From positions 124,001 through 188,000 of the forward strand of contig DUMA01000023.1 of NCBI GenBank assembly GCA_012840135.1: a stretch of 64,000 nt of DNA. The letters run 5' to 3'. This stretch comes from Thermoanaerobacterales bacterium (GTDB lineage Bacteria > Bacillota > Thermosediminibacteria > Thermosediminibacterales > Tepidanaerobacteraceae). Positions 17,512 to 25,577 of this stretch are shown here, piece after piece; position 1 is the stretch's first letter, and each line of letters starts with the position of its first letter. The notes under the pieces are model-generated. The model did no database searches and was not told the origin of the DNA. It saw nothing but the letters and a program-made list of their open reading frames with translations. The translations under genes were made by a program, and so were the position numbers.

Positions 17512-19302
17512 CTACATTAATGATTCATATTCATTCAAAAGTCTTTCAAAAACCTGCAGGGCATCCATTACCGGCTTTGGTTCTGTAAGGTCAACTCCGG
17601 CTTTTTTCAAAAGCTCCAGCGGGTAATCGGAACTCCCCCCTGATAGAAATTCCTTGAATTTTTCAACCGCTTCAGATCCTTTTTTTAGTATTTTTTCAGA
17701 AATGGCTATGGCTGCCGAAAAGCCGGTGGCATACTTATAAACATAGAAGCTGGTATAAAAATGAGGTATCCTGGCCCATTCATAATCTATCTGTTCATCG
17801 ACGACTATATCCTTGCCGTAGTATTTTACATTCAATTCATGATAAACTCTATTCAAGACTTCGGCATTAAGAGGTTTGCCGTTTTCCGCCATCTCATGGG
17901 TCATCTTCTCAAACTCTGCAAACATCACCTGCCGGTAGACCGTGCCCTTGAACTGCTCCATAAAATGATTTAAAAGGAACATTTTTTCCTCTTTCTGTTT
18001 TGCCCTATCCAGCATATAGTTTATCAGTATTGCCTCATTGCATGTCGAAGCTACTTCAGCCAGGATGATGGGATATTGAGCGTAAACATAGGGCTGATGG
18101 CCGAAAGAATAATAGGTGTGGATAGCATGGCCCATCTCATGGGCGATGGTAAATACATCGTTCAGTTTGCCCTGGAAATTTAAAAGCACGTAAGGATGTG
18201 TGCCGTAGCATCCCCAGGAATAGGCTCCTCCGGTCTTGCCACGGTTTTCGTAGACATCGATCCATCCGGAATCAAATCCCTGCTTTAATATATCCACATA
18301 CTCTTTACCCATGGGGGAAAGGCCTTCTATCACCATATCCCGGGCTTCCTCATATGAAAACCTCCTGTCATAATCCTTGACCAGAGGCACATAAAGGTCG
18401 TACATGTGCAGTTCATCAAGGCTCAGCGCTTTTTTCCTGATTTTTATATATCTGTGCATCAAATCCAGCCGCCGGTGGATTGTGTCTATCAGATTCTCAT
18501 AAACTTTAACCGGCACGTTGTCGGCAAAAAGAGATTTCTCCAGTGAAGAATTGAACTTTCGCTGATTCTTGTAAAATATATCCCTTTTAACATTGGCAGA
18601 AGTGGTGGCGGCCAGTGTATTGATAAAGTTTTTATAAGTGCCGTATAGGGCTTCAAAGGCCGACTTTCTCACTTCCCGGTTTTTGCTTTCCATAAAGTTT
18701 AAATACCTGCCCTTAGTGAGCTCCACCTCATTGCCTTCATCATCTTTGATGACAGGAAATTTTATATCCGCATTATCCAGCATCCTGAAAATATCGCCGG
18801 GAGCCTCGGCCATCTCTCCTGCATCGGCCAGTATCTTTTCTTTATCCGCATCCAGTATATGATCCTTCATCCGGAGCAGGTCATCTATGTAGTGACCGTA
18901 GACTTTTAAATCCTCCCGCTCTTTTAAAAAGCCCGCTAGTTTTTCCCTGCCAAGGGCCAGTATTTCAGGTTCTATAAAGGAAAGACTGCCGGCCACTTCC
19001 ACCGAGAGCCCCATAGCTCTGTCCGCCAGAGCCTGATATTTTCCCAGGCTATTGTCTTCGTCCCGACGCATTCTGGCATATGTAAAAAGCCTGTCTACCA
19101 ACTGCCCGATTTCATCCTTCAGCTTCAGTATGCCTGCCAGACTTTCGGCAGAATTTATCCTGCTGCGAAAGTTCTGAACTTCTTTCAACCGTTCCTTTAT
19201 CTCTTTGAAGTCCTTTTCCCAGAGATCATCGCTCTCATAAATATCTTCCAGCTTCCATTTGTATTTCGGGTCGATTTCTTCCCTGGAGGGAAGTTTGCTC
19301 AT
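17512..19302 (-). CDS. pepF: Oligoendopeptidase F (M3 metallopeptidase)
   Basis: A 596-residue cytosolic zinc peptidase that cleaves oligopeptides. The catalytic HExxH motif is AHEMGHAIHTYYS, with the third ligand in the following EVASTCNEAIL segment. The N-terminal PepF domain begins at KYKWKLEDIYESDDLWEKD. The conserved IPHFYTSFYVYKYATGFSAA block near the C-terminus completes the family pattern. Length is standard. It probably processes imported peptides, in line with the amino-acid-based metabolism suggested elsewhere in the window. No sigma-54 site was seen for this gene. Confidence 0.96.
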   Translation of the reverse strand: MSKLPSREEIDPKYKWKLEDIYESDDLWEKDFKEIKERLKEVQNFRSRINSAESLAGILKLKDEIGQLVDRLFTYARMRRDEDNSLGKYQALADRAMGLSVEVAGSLSFIEPEILALGREKLAGFLKEREDLKVYGHYIDDLLRMKDHILDADKEKILADAGEMAEAPGDIFRMLDNADIKFPVIKDDEGNEVELTKGRYLNFMESKNREVRKSAFEALYGTYKNFINTLAATTSANVKRDIFYKNQRKFNSSLEKSLFADNVPVKVYENLIDTIHRRLDLMHRYIKIRKKALSLDELHMYDLYVPLVKDYDRRFSYEEARDMVIEGLSPMGKEYVDILKQGFDSGWIDVYENRGKTGGAYSWGCYGTHPYVLLNFQGKLNDVFTIAHEMGHAIHTYYSFGHQPYVYAQYPIILAEVASTCNEAILINYMLDRAKQKEEKMFLLNHFMEQFKGTVYRQVMFAEFEKMTHEMAENGKPLNAEVLNRVYHELNVKYYGKDIVVDEQIDYEWARIPHFYTSFYVYKYATGFSAAIAISEKILKKGSEAVEKFKEFLSGGSSDYPLELLKKAGVDLTEPKPVMDALQVFERLLNEYESLM

Positions 19303-19422
19303 GATTCATCATCCTTTCTACGATTTTACAATACAATCATATTATTCTTTTATGAAAAAGGTCAATATATTATTCATTTTATAAAAACATAAAAATAATT
19401 TTATATTTTACCACCAATATCC

Positions 19423-19451
19423 TTGACTTTGGTATCATTATATGATACATT
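19423..19451 (+). promoter_or_regulatory. Promoter with internal palindrome for the toxin locus
   Basis: TTGACT (19423-19428) and TACATT (19446-19451) are 17 bases apart. Between them is a perfect inverted repeat GTATCAT-TAT-ATGATAC (19432-19448), placed where an autoregulatory antitoxin operator is expected. The ATG of the broken toxin gene begins 27 bases downstream. Confidence 0.6.
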
Positions 19452-19477
19452 GATATTAGAAGAAAGGGGAGTAAAAA

Positions 19478-19714
19478 ATGAAGATAAAACTCTCAAAGCA
19501 AGCCGTTAAAGAACTCGATAAAATCGATAAAGCAACTGCTAAAAGAATCTTGGAAGTCATCAGCGGATTACCAGCTAAAGGAGATATAAAACCTCTAAAA
19601 GGGTTTAAAAATAAATATAGGTTACGGGTAGGTTCTTATAGAATCCTCTAAAGCATACATGAAGACGAAATACATATTACGGATTTAGGACCAAGAGGGG
19701 ATATATATAAATAA
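19478..19714 (+). pseudogene. RelE/ParE-family toxin with in-frame nonsense codon
   Basis: The reading frame opens MKIKLSKQAVKELDKIDK and contains the family pattern of alternating helices and strands, with PLKGFKNKYRLRVGSYRIL. A TAA follows at 19649-19651 (codon 58), where RelE-family proteins usually have Tyr or Val. After the stop the same frame continues SIHEDEIHITDLGPRGDIYK and ends at 19714, so a single base change separates it from an intact 78-residue toxin. The start has AAAGGGGAG upstream. Two small genes follow on the same strand. A truncated 57-residue product would lack the last strands and probably be inactive (inference). Confidence 0.8.
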
Positions 19715-19764
19715 TCCCTTCTTAAAAACCCTATATGAATAGAAAATAAAGGAGAGTGAATTTC

Positions 19765-19983
19765 ATGGCCACATTACGCTATGAATTACATCGAATTGTT
19801 GATTTACTAGATGAAGATGATGCAATACACGTATTAGAGATATTGAAAAAGCTTATCAAAAAGAACAATGATGACACCATCCTTACTCCTGATGAGATTA
19901 AAAGAATGGAAGAAGGTGAAGCTCAAATTGCGAGGGGAGAATACGTTGATTTTGAGGATATAAAAAAGGAGTATGGGTTATAA
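19765..19983 (+). CDS. Small acidic protein, probable partner/antitoxin of the toxin locus
   Basis: A 72-residue protein beginning MATLRYELHRIVDLLDEDDA. The N-terminal half is helical, with alternating acidic and hydrophobic residues. The C-terminal half, LTPDEIKRMEEGEAQIARGE then DFEDIKKEYGL, resembles the charged tail of antitoxins that wrap around RelE/ParE toxins. The ATG at 19765 is preferred (AAAGGAGAG upstream); a GTG nine bases earlier is possible. It follows the broken toxin gene by 50 bases and overlaps the next gene by one base. The toxin-first order is atypical for relBE. Function is inferred from context only. Confidence 0.6.
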   Translation: MATLRYELHRIVDLLDEDDAIHVLEILKKLIKKNNDDTILTPDEIKRMEEGEAQIARGEYVDFEDIKKEYGL

Positions 19984-20222
19984 TGCTGTCAGGAGAAAAG
20001 AAAAAATATAGCCCATACCTTGATACTGGCCTAATGGAGGAAGTAACAAAAAAAGCCTCTTCAATGGGCATCTCTGTTAACGAATTTATTAGCCATGCTT
20101 TGATTTCATTTATTGAAAGCACCCCCACAGAAACGATGATTAGGCACGGAGTTGAAAAGCTTTTGCAATCTCCAAAGTTTAAAACTATCATTATTGAAGA
20201 ATTGAATAAAAACATAAAATAA
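19983..20222 (+). CDS. Small ribbon-helix-helix-like protein
   Basis: A 79-residue protein. The segment YSPYLDTGLMEEVTKKASS then MGISVNEFISHALISFIE has the length and pattern of an Arc/CopG ribbon-helix-helix DNA-binding motif (a short strand, two helices split by a glycine turn, the second beginning SVNEFI). Its ATG overlaps the stop of the preceding gene (TAATG), implying coupled translation. It may be the DNA-binding regulator for the palindrome upstream of the toxin locus. No named family was recognised. Confidence 0.55.
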   Translation: MLSGEKKKYSPYLDTGLMEEVTKKASSMGISVNEFISHALISFIESTPTETMIRHGVEKLLQSPKFKTIIIEELNKNIK

Positions 20223-20229
20223 TCCACGA

Positions 20230-20450
20230 AATATGGGTTTCAGACTTGCCAAATGCCTGGGATGCCTTTTAAGTATCTGTCGCTGGGGGCGTAAAATATT
20301 TAGTTCCTTACAGAGCCTGTAGACCTTTTTGTGGTTTATCAGCAAATTTCCCATTGCTTCCATACGGAGCAACAATCTGTGGTGCACCTGGTCGTTGCGG
20401 ATCAGTTTAATCATCGGGCTCAAGGCACCAAGTGATGGAACCATTGCCAT
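20230..20450 (-). pseudogene. IS3-family transposase fragment
   Basis: On the minus strand a short segment reads GNLLINHKKVYRLCKELNI then LRPQRQILKRHPRHLASLKP. The INHKKVYRLCKE..L(L)RP pattern is typical of the helical region before the DDE core of IS3-family OrfB. Neither the catalytic core nor terminal repeats are present, and the flanking sequence does not continue the frame. This is a relic in the decayed island between the toxin locus and tRNA-Ala. Confidence 0.6.
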
Positions 20451-20636
20451 CTGGACATAGGCGATAAGCTGACTGCCGGACTGCAGCAGCTGATGGTGGG
20501 CGCAAGAAAGTTTTCTCTCAATGCGCTTTCACGACAGGATATCGCTTCGATCAACCGGGAAACCGTAAGGGAGACTGGTATAACCTTTATCACAGAAATA
20601 AAAGATGATATCGCCTTTTATATATTAAATTCCTAG
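20451..20636 (+). pseudogene. Orphan C-terminal coding fragment of unknown identity
   Basis: A stop-free plus-strand frame without a plausible start reads GDKLTAGLQQLMVGARKF, then SLNALSRQDIASINRETV and RETGITFITEIKDDIAFY, ending ILNS at TAG 20634. The composition is protein-like and the GC content is higher than the flanks, so it is probably the 3' end of a gene cut off by insertion of the neighbouring transposase fragment. No family was recognised. Confidence 0.4.
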
Positions 20637-20639
20637 CTC

Positions 20640-21060
20640 GGGTAATTGTTCCTGCCTGGCGGCAATTTATTTTCTCCTGTTTCGAAAAATATTTCCGGAC
20701 ATACTATGGTGGCTAAAGTTGTCAAGACATTTTTTTGACCTTATATATGGTGATAATATATTCATCCTCCCTTGATAAAGTTTAGTTAAAAAAGCCTTAT
20801 ATCAGTAAAATAGTTTTCCATTGTTGCAGGATATACATCCTCTTTGGAGACATGATTGAAATTCTTCCAGCAAATCTACCTAACGAACCCTGATTGTTTA
20901 GATATGAGACCATGTCCCGTCGTTCCATGCCATATAGTCACTTTCGTTGAACTTTTCGCCGGGAGCTTGCATCTAGCTCTGCATCGGCAAAATTCTTTAT
21001 GGCATTTAGGGTTTCTTAACTTTTTCCTTGGCCTGTTTCTTCTCCATTAAAATACCCCAT
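20640..21060. other. Decayed non-coding stretch, possible Uma2-like relic
   Basis: No intact gene is present. On the minus strand (~20930-21055) a frame with several stops starts MEKKQAKEKVKKP and later reads GEKFNESDYMAWNDGTW, which resembles the N-terminus of Uma2/DUF820 nuclease-like proteins (KFTYEDYLxWxD..). The resemblance is short and the fragment is full of stops. The rest, including an A/T-rich part near 20720-20780, holds nothing I can name. Confidence 0.3.
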
Positions 21061-21087
21061 TAAAAAATTATAAGGAATACAAATAAC

Positions 21088-21114
21088 AAAAGCAGGTAAT
21101 TTTACCTGCTTTTT
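21088..21114 (-). terminator. Terminator of tRNA-Ala
   Basis: AAAAGCAGGTAA and TTACCTGCTTTT pair around a very short loop, with T-runs on both sides. It lies 26 bases past the 3' end of tRNA-Ala. Confidence 0.75.
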
Positions 21115-21139
21115 ATATAATAATCTTTTATTTCATATT

Positions 21140-21215
<76 letters not shown>

Positions 21216-21262
21216 ACGCCTGTTTATTTTTAAGTAAACTTTATTGCCCACTTGCATTTAAC

Positions 21263-21291
21263 ATTATACTTATTTTTCAATGTTATGTCAA
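21263..21291 (-). promoter_or_regulatory. Consensus sigma-A promoter for tRNA-Ala
   Basis: On the minus strand a perfect TTGACA and a perfect TATAAT are separated by exactly 17 bases, about 48 bases before the tRNA. Confidence 0.88.
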
Positions 21292-21315
21292 GCAAACACC
21301 ACAAAAAAAATTTAC

Positions 21316-21343
21316 TTGAATACCATCTTCCCGGTAGTATAAT
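21316..21343 (+). promoter_or_regulatory. Sigma-A promoter for the glycosyltransferase gene
   Basis: TTGAAT and TATAAT are 16 bases apart, 44 bases upstream of the GTG start of the glycosyltransferase gene. It is divergent from the tRNA-Ala promoter. Confidence 0.65.
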
Positions 21344-21386
21344 TTAGGTTAGATTGGTCAAATTTTCTTGAATGTGGGGCGAAACA

Positions 21387-22691
21387 GTGTCAAAAAAAAT
21401 ACTGATTATTTACGAAAAAATGGGCATGGGTCACCTGCGAATGGCCAATATCCTGGAAGACATCCTGAACGGAAGCGGGGATGTCAGGATCTTCAAGCTG
21501 GCGGGCAGTGAGCTTTCGGGGTCTTCGGATGTTCAGGGAATCGTTTACCTCTGGAATCTTTTTATCAGGAAAAACTGGATCAAAGCAGTGGATATCCTGG
21601 TGAACTTCATCATCAGAATAGTGGGTGTGCCCATCATCGAGGTGATGAACACAAAACCTTTTTTAGACAAGCTCGAACAAATAGATCCCGATATCATCAT
21701 TTCTACCGCCGACGGCTTTAACAGAGTCCTGGGCACCTATGCCAGGGAAAAAAACATACCTTTTTATATCTTTTTGACCGAAGTATCGGTCTTCTCCGAC
21801 CTTGTAAATCCTTATGCCACCCATATATGTTATTTTAAAGAAACGGTAGAAGCTATCAGAAGCTATGACTTTCAACTCACCTACTTTTCCTTTGTTCTAA
21901 ACAGAGCCACCGGTTTTTTAAGAAAAATTCTTTATGTGCTAAAAAATTATAACGACTATATAATACACGCTTACAAAAATTCCATTTACAGCAATCCGGA
22001 TAAAAATTTGCCTCAAAGAAACAATGCCCGCTGCGAGGTCATAGGGCCTCTGGCAGAAAAAAAGCATTTCACTTACAAGAATCCAGAATTTATAAAGCAA
22101 AAATACAATATCCCGAAAGATGTTCCCAATGTCATCATCGCCAGCGGGAGCATCGGAGGCCAGTTCCTTATGGATATGGTGAATATAATCTCTTCGGAAT
22201 GTGAAACACCCTTAAACCTTTTGGTCATGTGCGGCCATGACCGGCAAATGTATCAAAGGATGCTGGAAGTCAAAAAATCCGGGAATCATTTAAAGCATAT
22301 AAACATCATGCCCTTTGAATACACCGAAAGTTTCAACGAATTTCTGGCTGTGGCTGACTGCCTTATAGCAAGACCTTCGGCAGGGATTTTTATAGAAAGC
22401 CTCATAAACAGGATTCCACAGATAACCTTTTCTCTGGCCACTTCCAACGACAGGGGTGCTATAACTTTGATGCAGAAATATGAAACCGGTGAAGTCTGCA
22501 AAAGACCGAAGGACCTGGTGCATGCTCTGAATAAGATTCTGAACAACAGGGACAGGTACCGGCACAATATAGAACAGCTGCTCTCCATGTATTATATTAC
22601 ATATGAAGAAAAAAAGGCCAAGCTCAGGGAATTGATTTTGAACGATGCGGTAAATTCAGCTTCGCAGGAGGAAAGAGTATGCCTGGGATAG
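21387..22691 (+). CDS. MGDG-synthase-like family 28 glycosyltransferase
   Basis: A 434-residue GT-B-fold glycosyltransferase resembling diacylglycerol glucosyl/galactosyltransferases and MurG. The N-terminal acceptor domain opens KKILIIYEKMGMGHLRMANI, the GxGH loop used by UgtP/MGD1-type enzymes. The C-terminal donor domain has VIIASGSIGG (sugar-nucleotide loop), NIMPFEYTESFNEFLAVADC and LIARPSAGIFIESL, matching the GG..T..E signature region loosely. The start is GTG 21387, with GGGGC seven bases before; an in-frame ATG 15 bases upstream has no ribosome site. It overlaps the next gene by 13 bases. The role in membrane glycolipid or envelope synthesis is inferred. Confidence 0.75.
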   Translation: MSKKILIIYEKMGMGHLRMANILEDILNGSGDVRIFKLAGSELSGSSDVQGIVYLWNLFIRKNWIKAVDILVNFIIRIVGVPIIEVMNTKPFLDKLEQIDPDIIISTADGFNRVLGTYAREKNIPFYIFLTEVSVFSDLVNPYATHICYFKETVEAIRSYDFQLTYFSFVLNRATGFLRKILYVLKNYNDYIIHAYKNSIYSNPDKNLPQRNNARCEVIGPLAEKKHFTYKNPEFIKQKYNIPKDVPNVIIASGSIGGQFLMDMVNIISSECETPLNLLVMCGHDRQMYQRMLEVKKSGNHLKHINIMPFEYTESFNEFLAVADCLIARPSAGIFIESLINRIPQITFSLATSNDRGAITLMQKYETGEVCKRPKDLVHALNKILNNRDRYRHNIEQLLSMYYITYEEKKAKLRELILNDAVNSASQEERVCLG

Positions 22692-23806
22692 ATATAGTCG
22701 AGATAAAGGACCGGCGAGGTTTAAAGAAATTCATAGACTTTGCCTGGGATATATATAAAGGAGATTCCTGCTGGGTTCCTCCTCTAAAATCTGACATGAT
22801 GGACACTCTGACGGGAAAAAATAATCCTCTCTTTAAAAACGGCCCCCATACATTTTTCATGGTTTACAGGTACGGTAAACCCGCGGGCAGGATATTAACG
22901 GGCATAAACGAGAATTTGAATAAAAAGAAAAACCGCAATGAGGGATATATCAGCCTGTTCGAGTGCGTTGACGACGAGGAAATATCCTGTGCGCTGTTTG
23001 ATGCGGCCCTTTCATGGCTCAAAGCCCGGGGAGTAACCTGTGTAAAAGGCCCGGTCTCCCCCACAAACGGCGATGATTACCGGGGACTATTGGTGGAGGG
23101 ATTTGACGGCCCGCCGGTGCTGATGAACTCATATAACCCGCCCTATTACGTCTCACTCTTTGAAAAAAGCGGTTTTAAAAAACACCTGGACCTTTATGCA
23201 TACTATTATGACCTATCAATCATTGATTTGGACAGGTACGTCCGGCCGGTAGAATATGCCATGAAAAGATACGATTTTAGAGTGGAACCCATTAAGTTGA
23301 AATATATCGAAAGGGAAATGTTGGATATCAAACAGGTGCTGGATGCGGCCATGCCGGAAGAATGGGAGGATTTAACTCCTCCATCCATTGAAGAAATTGA
23401 GGCTGAAGCCAGGAAGCTTCGGCACCTGGCGGACTCCAACCTTATATACATAGCCAGGAACGGCTGCCGCCCCATAGGCTTTTCCGTGGCATTGCCCGAT
23501 TACAATCAAGTTCTGAGGCACCTCAACGGAAGGATCTTTCCCTGGGGATTCTTAAAATTTTTATGGCTGAAACGGAAAATTTCGGGCGGCAGGCTCTTCG
23601 TGCTGTTCGTCATCCCGGAATACAGGAAAAAAGCCGTGAGCAGCGCCATCCTGTTTAAGACCCTTCAGGCCGCCAAAGCCAGGGGCTACATTTACGGCGA
23701 AGGTTCCACCATCGGCGAGACTAATACTTCTATGAGAAGAGACGCCGAGGGCATGGGAGGAAAACATTACAGGACTTACAGGATTTTTTATAAAGACCTC
23801 ACGTAA
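22679..23806 (+). CDS. GNAT-like acetyltransferase family protein
   Basis: A 375-residue cytosolic protein with an N-terminal region (FAWDIYKGDSCWVPPLKSDM, PAGRILTGINEN, KGPVSPTNGDDYRGLLVEGF) typical of a large uncharacterised clade of GNAT proteins. The C-terminal half carries a GNAT-like core, where LFVLFVIPEYRKKAVSSAIL corresponds to the acetyl-CoA pyrophosphate loop, though R/QxxGxG is not conserved. Translation is probably coupled to the glycosyltransferase gene, since the ATG lies inside its last codons. The substrate is unknown; joint expression hints at modification of a glycolipid or envelope component. Confidence 0.65.
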   Translation: MPGIDIVEIKDRRGLKKFIDFAWDIYKGDSCWVPPLKSDMMDTLTGKNNPLFKNGPHTFFMVYRYGKPAGRILTGINENLNKKKNRNEGYISLFECVDDEEISCALFDAALSWLKARGVTCVKGPVSPTNGDDYRGLLVEGFDGPPVLMNSYNPPYYVSLFEKSGFKKHLDLYAYYYDLSIIDLDRYVRPVEYAMKRYDFRVEPIKLKYIEREMLDIKQVLDAAMPEEWEDLTPPSIEEIEAEARKLRHLADSNLIYIARNGCRPIGFSVALPDYNQVLRHLNGRIFPWGFLKFLWLKRKISGGRLFVLFVIPEYRKKAVSSAILFKTLQAAKARGYIYGEGSTIGETNTSMRRDAEGMGGKHYRTYRIFYKDLT

Positions 23807-23833
23807 AATAATGACATTTACAATGCGGCCTTT

Positions 23834-25339
23834 TTATATCATCCTTGCAAACAGGGCGCTGGAAAGAGCTATACTCAAAAAGTTGACTATGTCGTTGTTG
23901 ATAAGCCGGAAACCCCGTACCAGCAGGGTGGGTTTGCCGTTGTAAATCCTTTTTTCAGTCTCACCTTCCAGTTCATCGGAATAGTATACGCCCTGCACCG
24001 TGGCGCCAAGAATGGAATCAATTAAAGAACCCGCAAAACCTCCCAGCGTCACCATGGCAAAACTCTGGATATATGTAAATCCCAGTGACCGAATATCTAC
24101 GAGCTTGAATCCCAGTGCCGTAAATATCCCGATAAAACCAGCCCCCAGCAGTGCTGCCGTAGTGCCCAGAAGGCTCACGGCCCCCGAGGTCCCCTTTTCC
24201 ACACGCTTCAGGGTCCTGAGCGAAACCGGGTTGCTGCGGTTGAGTATGCCCAGTTCGGTGGCCCATGTGTCCGCATTGGCCGCCGCAAAAGAGATTCCCA
24301 GGAGCAGCAAAAAAGAGGGATTTTTTGTAATGTAAAACAGCACGGAATAGATGAGGCCTATGCCGCCATTGGCAAATACCTGAAATATATCCCGGTGCCC
24401 GGTCTTTTCAAACTGCCGGACCACCTTCGCCTTTAAGCTCTTTTTAAAATGGCTCAGAAGGCTGGAGGATATAAAGAACAGTATCATAAGAGCTGAACCA
24501 AAGAGGCCCGAAGTAGCATATATGACCGTTCCCAAAAAGGTGGCTCCCACGGAGCCATCCAGAGTCAGGGATTTCTTGCGGTAAGCGACAAGGGCTATTA
24601 AAAAACTCAGCAAAAAACCTATGCACGCCATGTATATAAATAAAAACATGGCCCTGCTCTGGAGGACGGTCATATAATAGGCGGTCAATGTGGTAATAAT
24701 AGGCACTGTTATGTTATCTGCTCCGAAGGGTGTAAAGGCTTCGGCCAGGGTGACAACAACTGCTATAATAATGCTTGTCCTGAGATTGTATATGTCAAAT
24801 CCTCTAAAAATACTTAATAACACAGCGGATACCAGTGTTGAAAAAACAAACATGGTTACTGAACCTTCAAGACTTTTACAGCTTTTAAATATATTGTATT
24901 TTTGTTTTCCGAAATTTTTTCCTATGATGGCCGCAAAGCCGTCACCGTAGCCCATGACCAGGGTTCCCAGTGCTCCAAGATACCTGTAATCTCCTCCCAG
25001 GAGGCCTCCTTTCCATGTGAGAAGAATTAATATTATAAGGGAAACAGGAAAATAAACGGTCCCGAGGTCCGGGTTTTCCTGTCTCTCCATACTCTTGAAC
25101 AAATTCTTTTTATAGGAATAATAATTCAAAAGAACAAATAAAACCGGCGGTATAACGGCATATCTTATGTCGCTTATGAGAAACATGGCCGCTATCCACC
25201 AGTGGGAGACCCCAATATGTACAAATTTCCTGGTAAACTCATTTCCGAGCTTGCATACCTTCCTCAACACTTCTGATACCAGAATCACCGCAAATACAAA
25301 TGCTATGGATATAATCATACCGATCAAATCCTTTGCCAC
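23834..25339 (-). CDS. Fusion of polyprenol/phytol-kinase-like and DUF92 (VTE6-like) domains
   Basis: A 501-residue polytopic membrane protein. The N-terminal ~230 residues look like a SEC59/VTE5/CdsA-related CTP-dependent polyprenol kinase: NEFTRKFVHIGVSHWW, GYGDGFAAIIGKNFGKQKY, KSLEGSVTMF and AEAFTPFGADNITVPI are its typical motifs. The C-terminal ~260 residues are a DUF92/TMEM19 domain: LTLDGSVGATFLGTVIY, ANADTWATELG, RTLKRVEKGTSGAVSLLGT and FAGSLIDSILGATVQ. In plants VTE5 and VTE6 are separate and phosphorylate phytol in two steps; one chain could make a prenyl diphosphate from a prenol (inference). GTG 25339 is chosen, with GGGGAGGG seven bases before; the ATG at 25369 lacks a ribosome site. 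Confidence 0.82.
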   Translation of the reverse strand: MAKDLIGMIISIAFVFAVILVSEVLRKVCKLGNEFTRKFVHIGVSHWWIAAMFLISDIRYAVIPPVLFVLLNYYSYKKNLFKSMERQENPDLGTVYFPVSLIILILLTWKGGLLGGDYRYLGALGTLVMGYGDGFAAIIGKNFGKQKYNIFKSCKSLEGSVTMFVFSTLVSAVLLSIFRGFDIYNLRTSIIIAVVVTLAEAFTPFGADNITVPIITTLTAYYMTVLQSRAMFLFIYMACIGFLLSFLIALVAYRKKSLTLDGSVGATFLGTVIYATSGLFGSALMILFFISSSLLSHFKKSLKAKVVRQFEKTGHRDIFQVFANGGIGLIYSVLFYITKNPSFLLLLGISFAAANADTWATELGILNRSNPVSLRTLKRVEKGTSGAVSLLGTTAALLGAGFIGIFTALGFKLVDIRSLGFTYIQSFAMVTLGGFAGSLIDSILGATVQGVYYSDELEGETEKRIYNGKPTLLVRGFRLINNDIVNFLSIALSSALFARMI

Positions 25340-25577
25340 CTTTTTGCCCTCCCCAATCGTTAATGACATGAAAATCTTGGCAAAATTTGTTTCAAGATTA
25401 TTTTATACAATGTTGTTCCGTCTGACAACAGCATTTTTCTCTTTCCAAAAAACGCGTGATTGTGGTGTAAAGGTAATTTTGTCTTATAAATTTAATATAG
25501 CTGTAATAGTTTTTTATGATATTCATGATAAAATTAAAATGGTAGTTTTTGATAGATTTTACTCCGGAGGTTTTATT

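Noticed and set aside
20700-20790. IS21-type terminal end or promoter around GTTGTCAAGACATTTTTTTGA
   Set aside because: No partner inverted repeat or coding part was found, and the -35/-10 spacing is wrong for a promoter.
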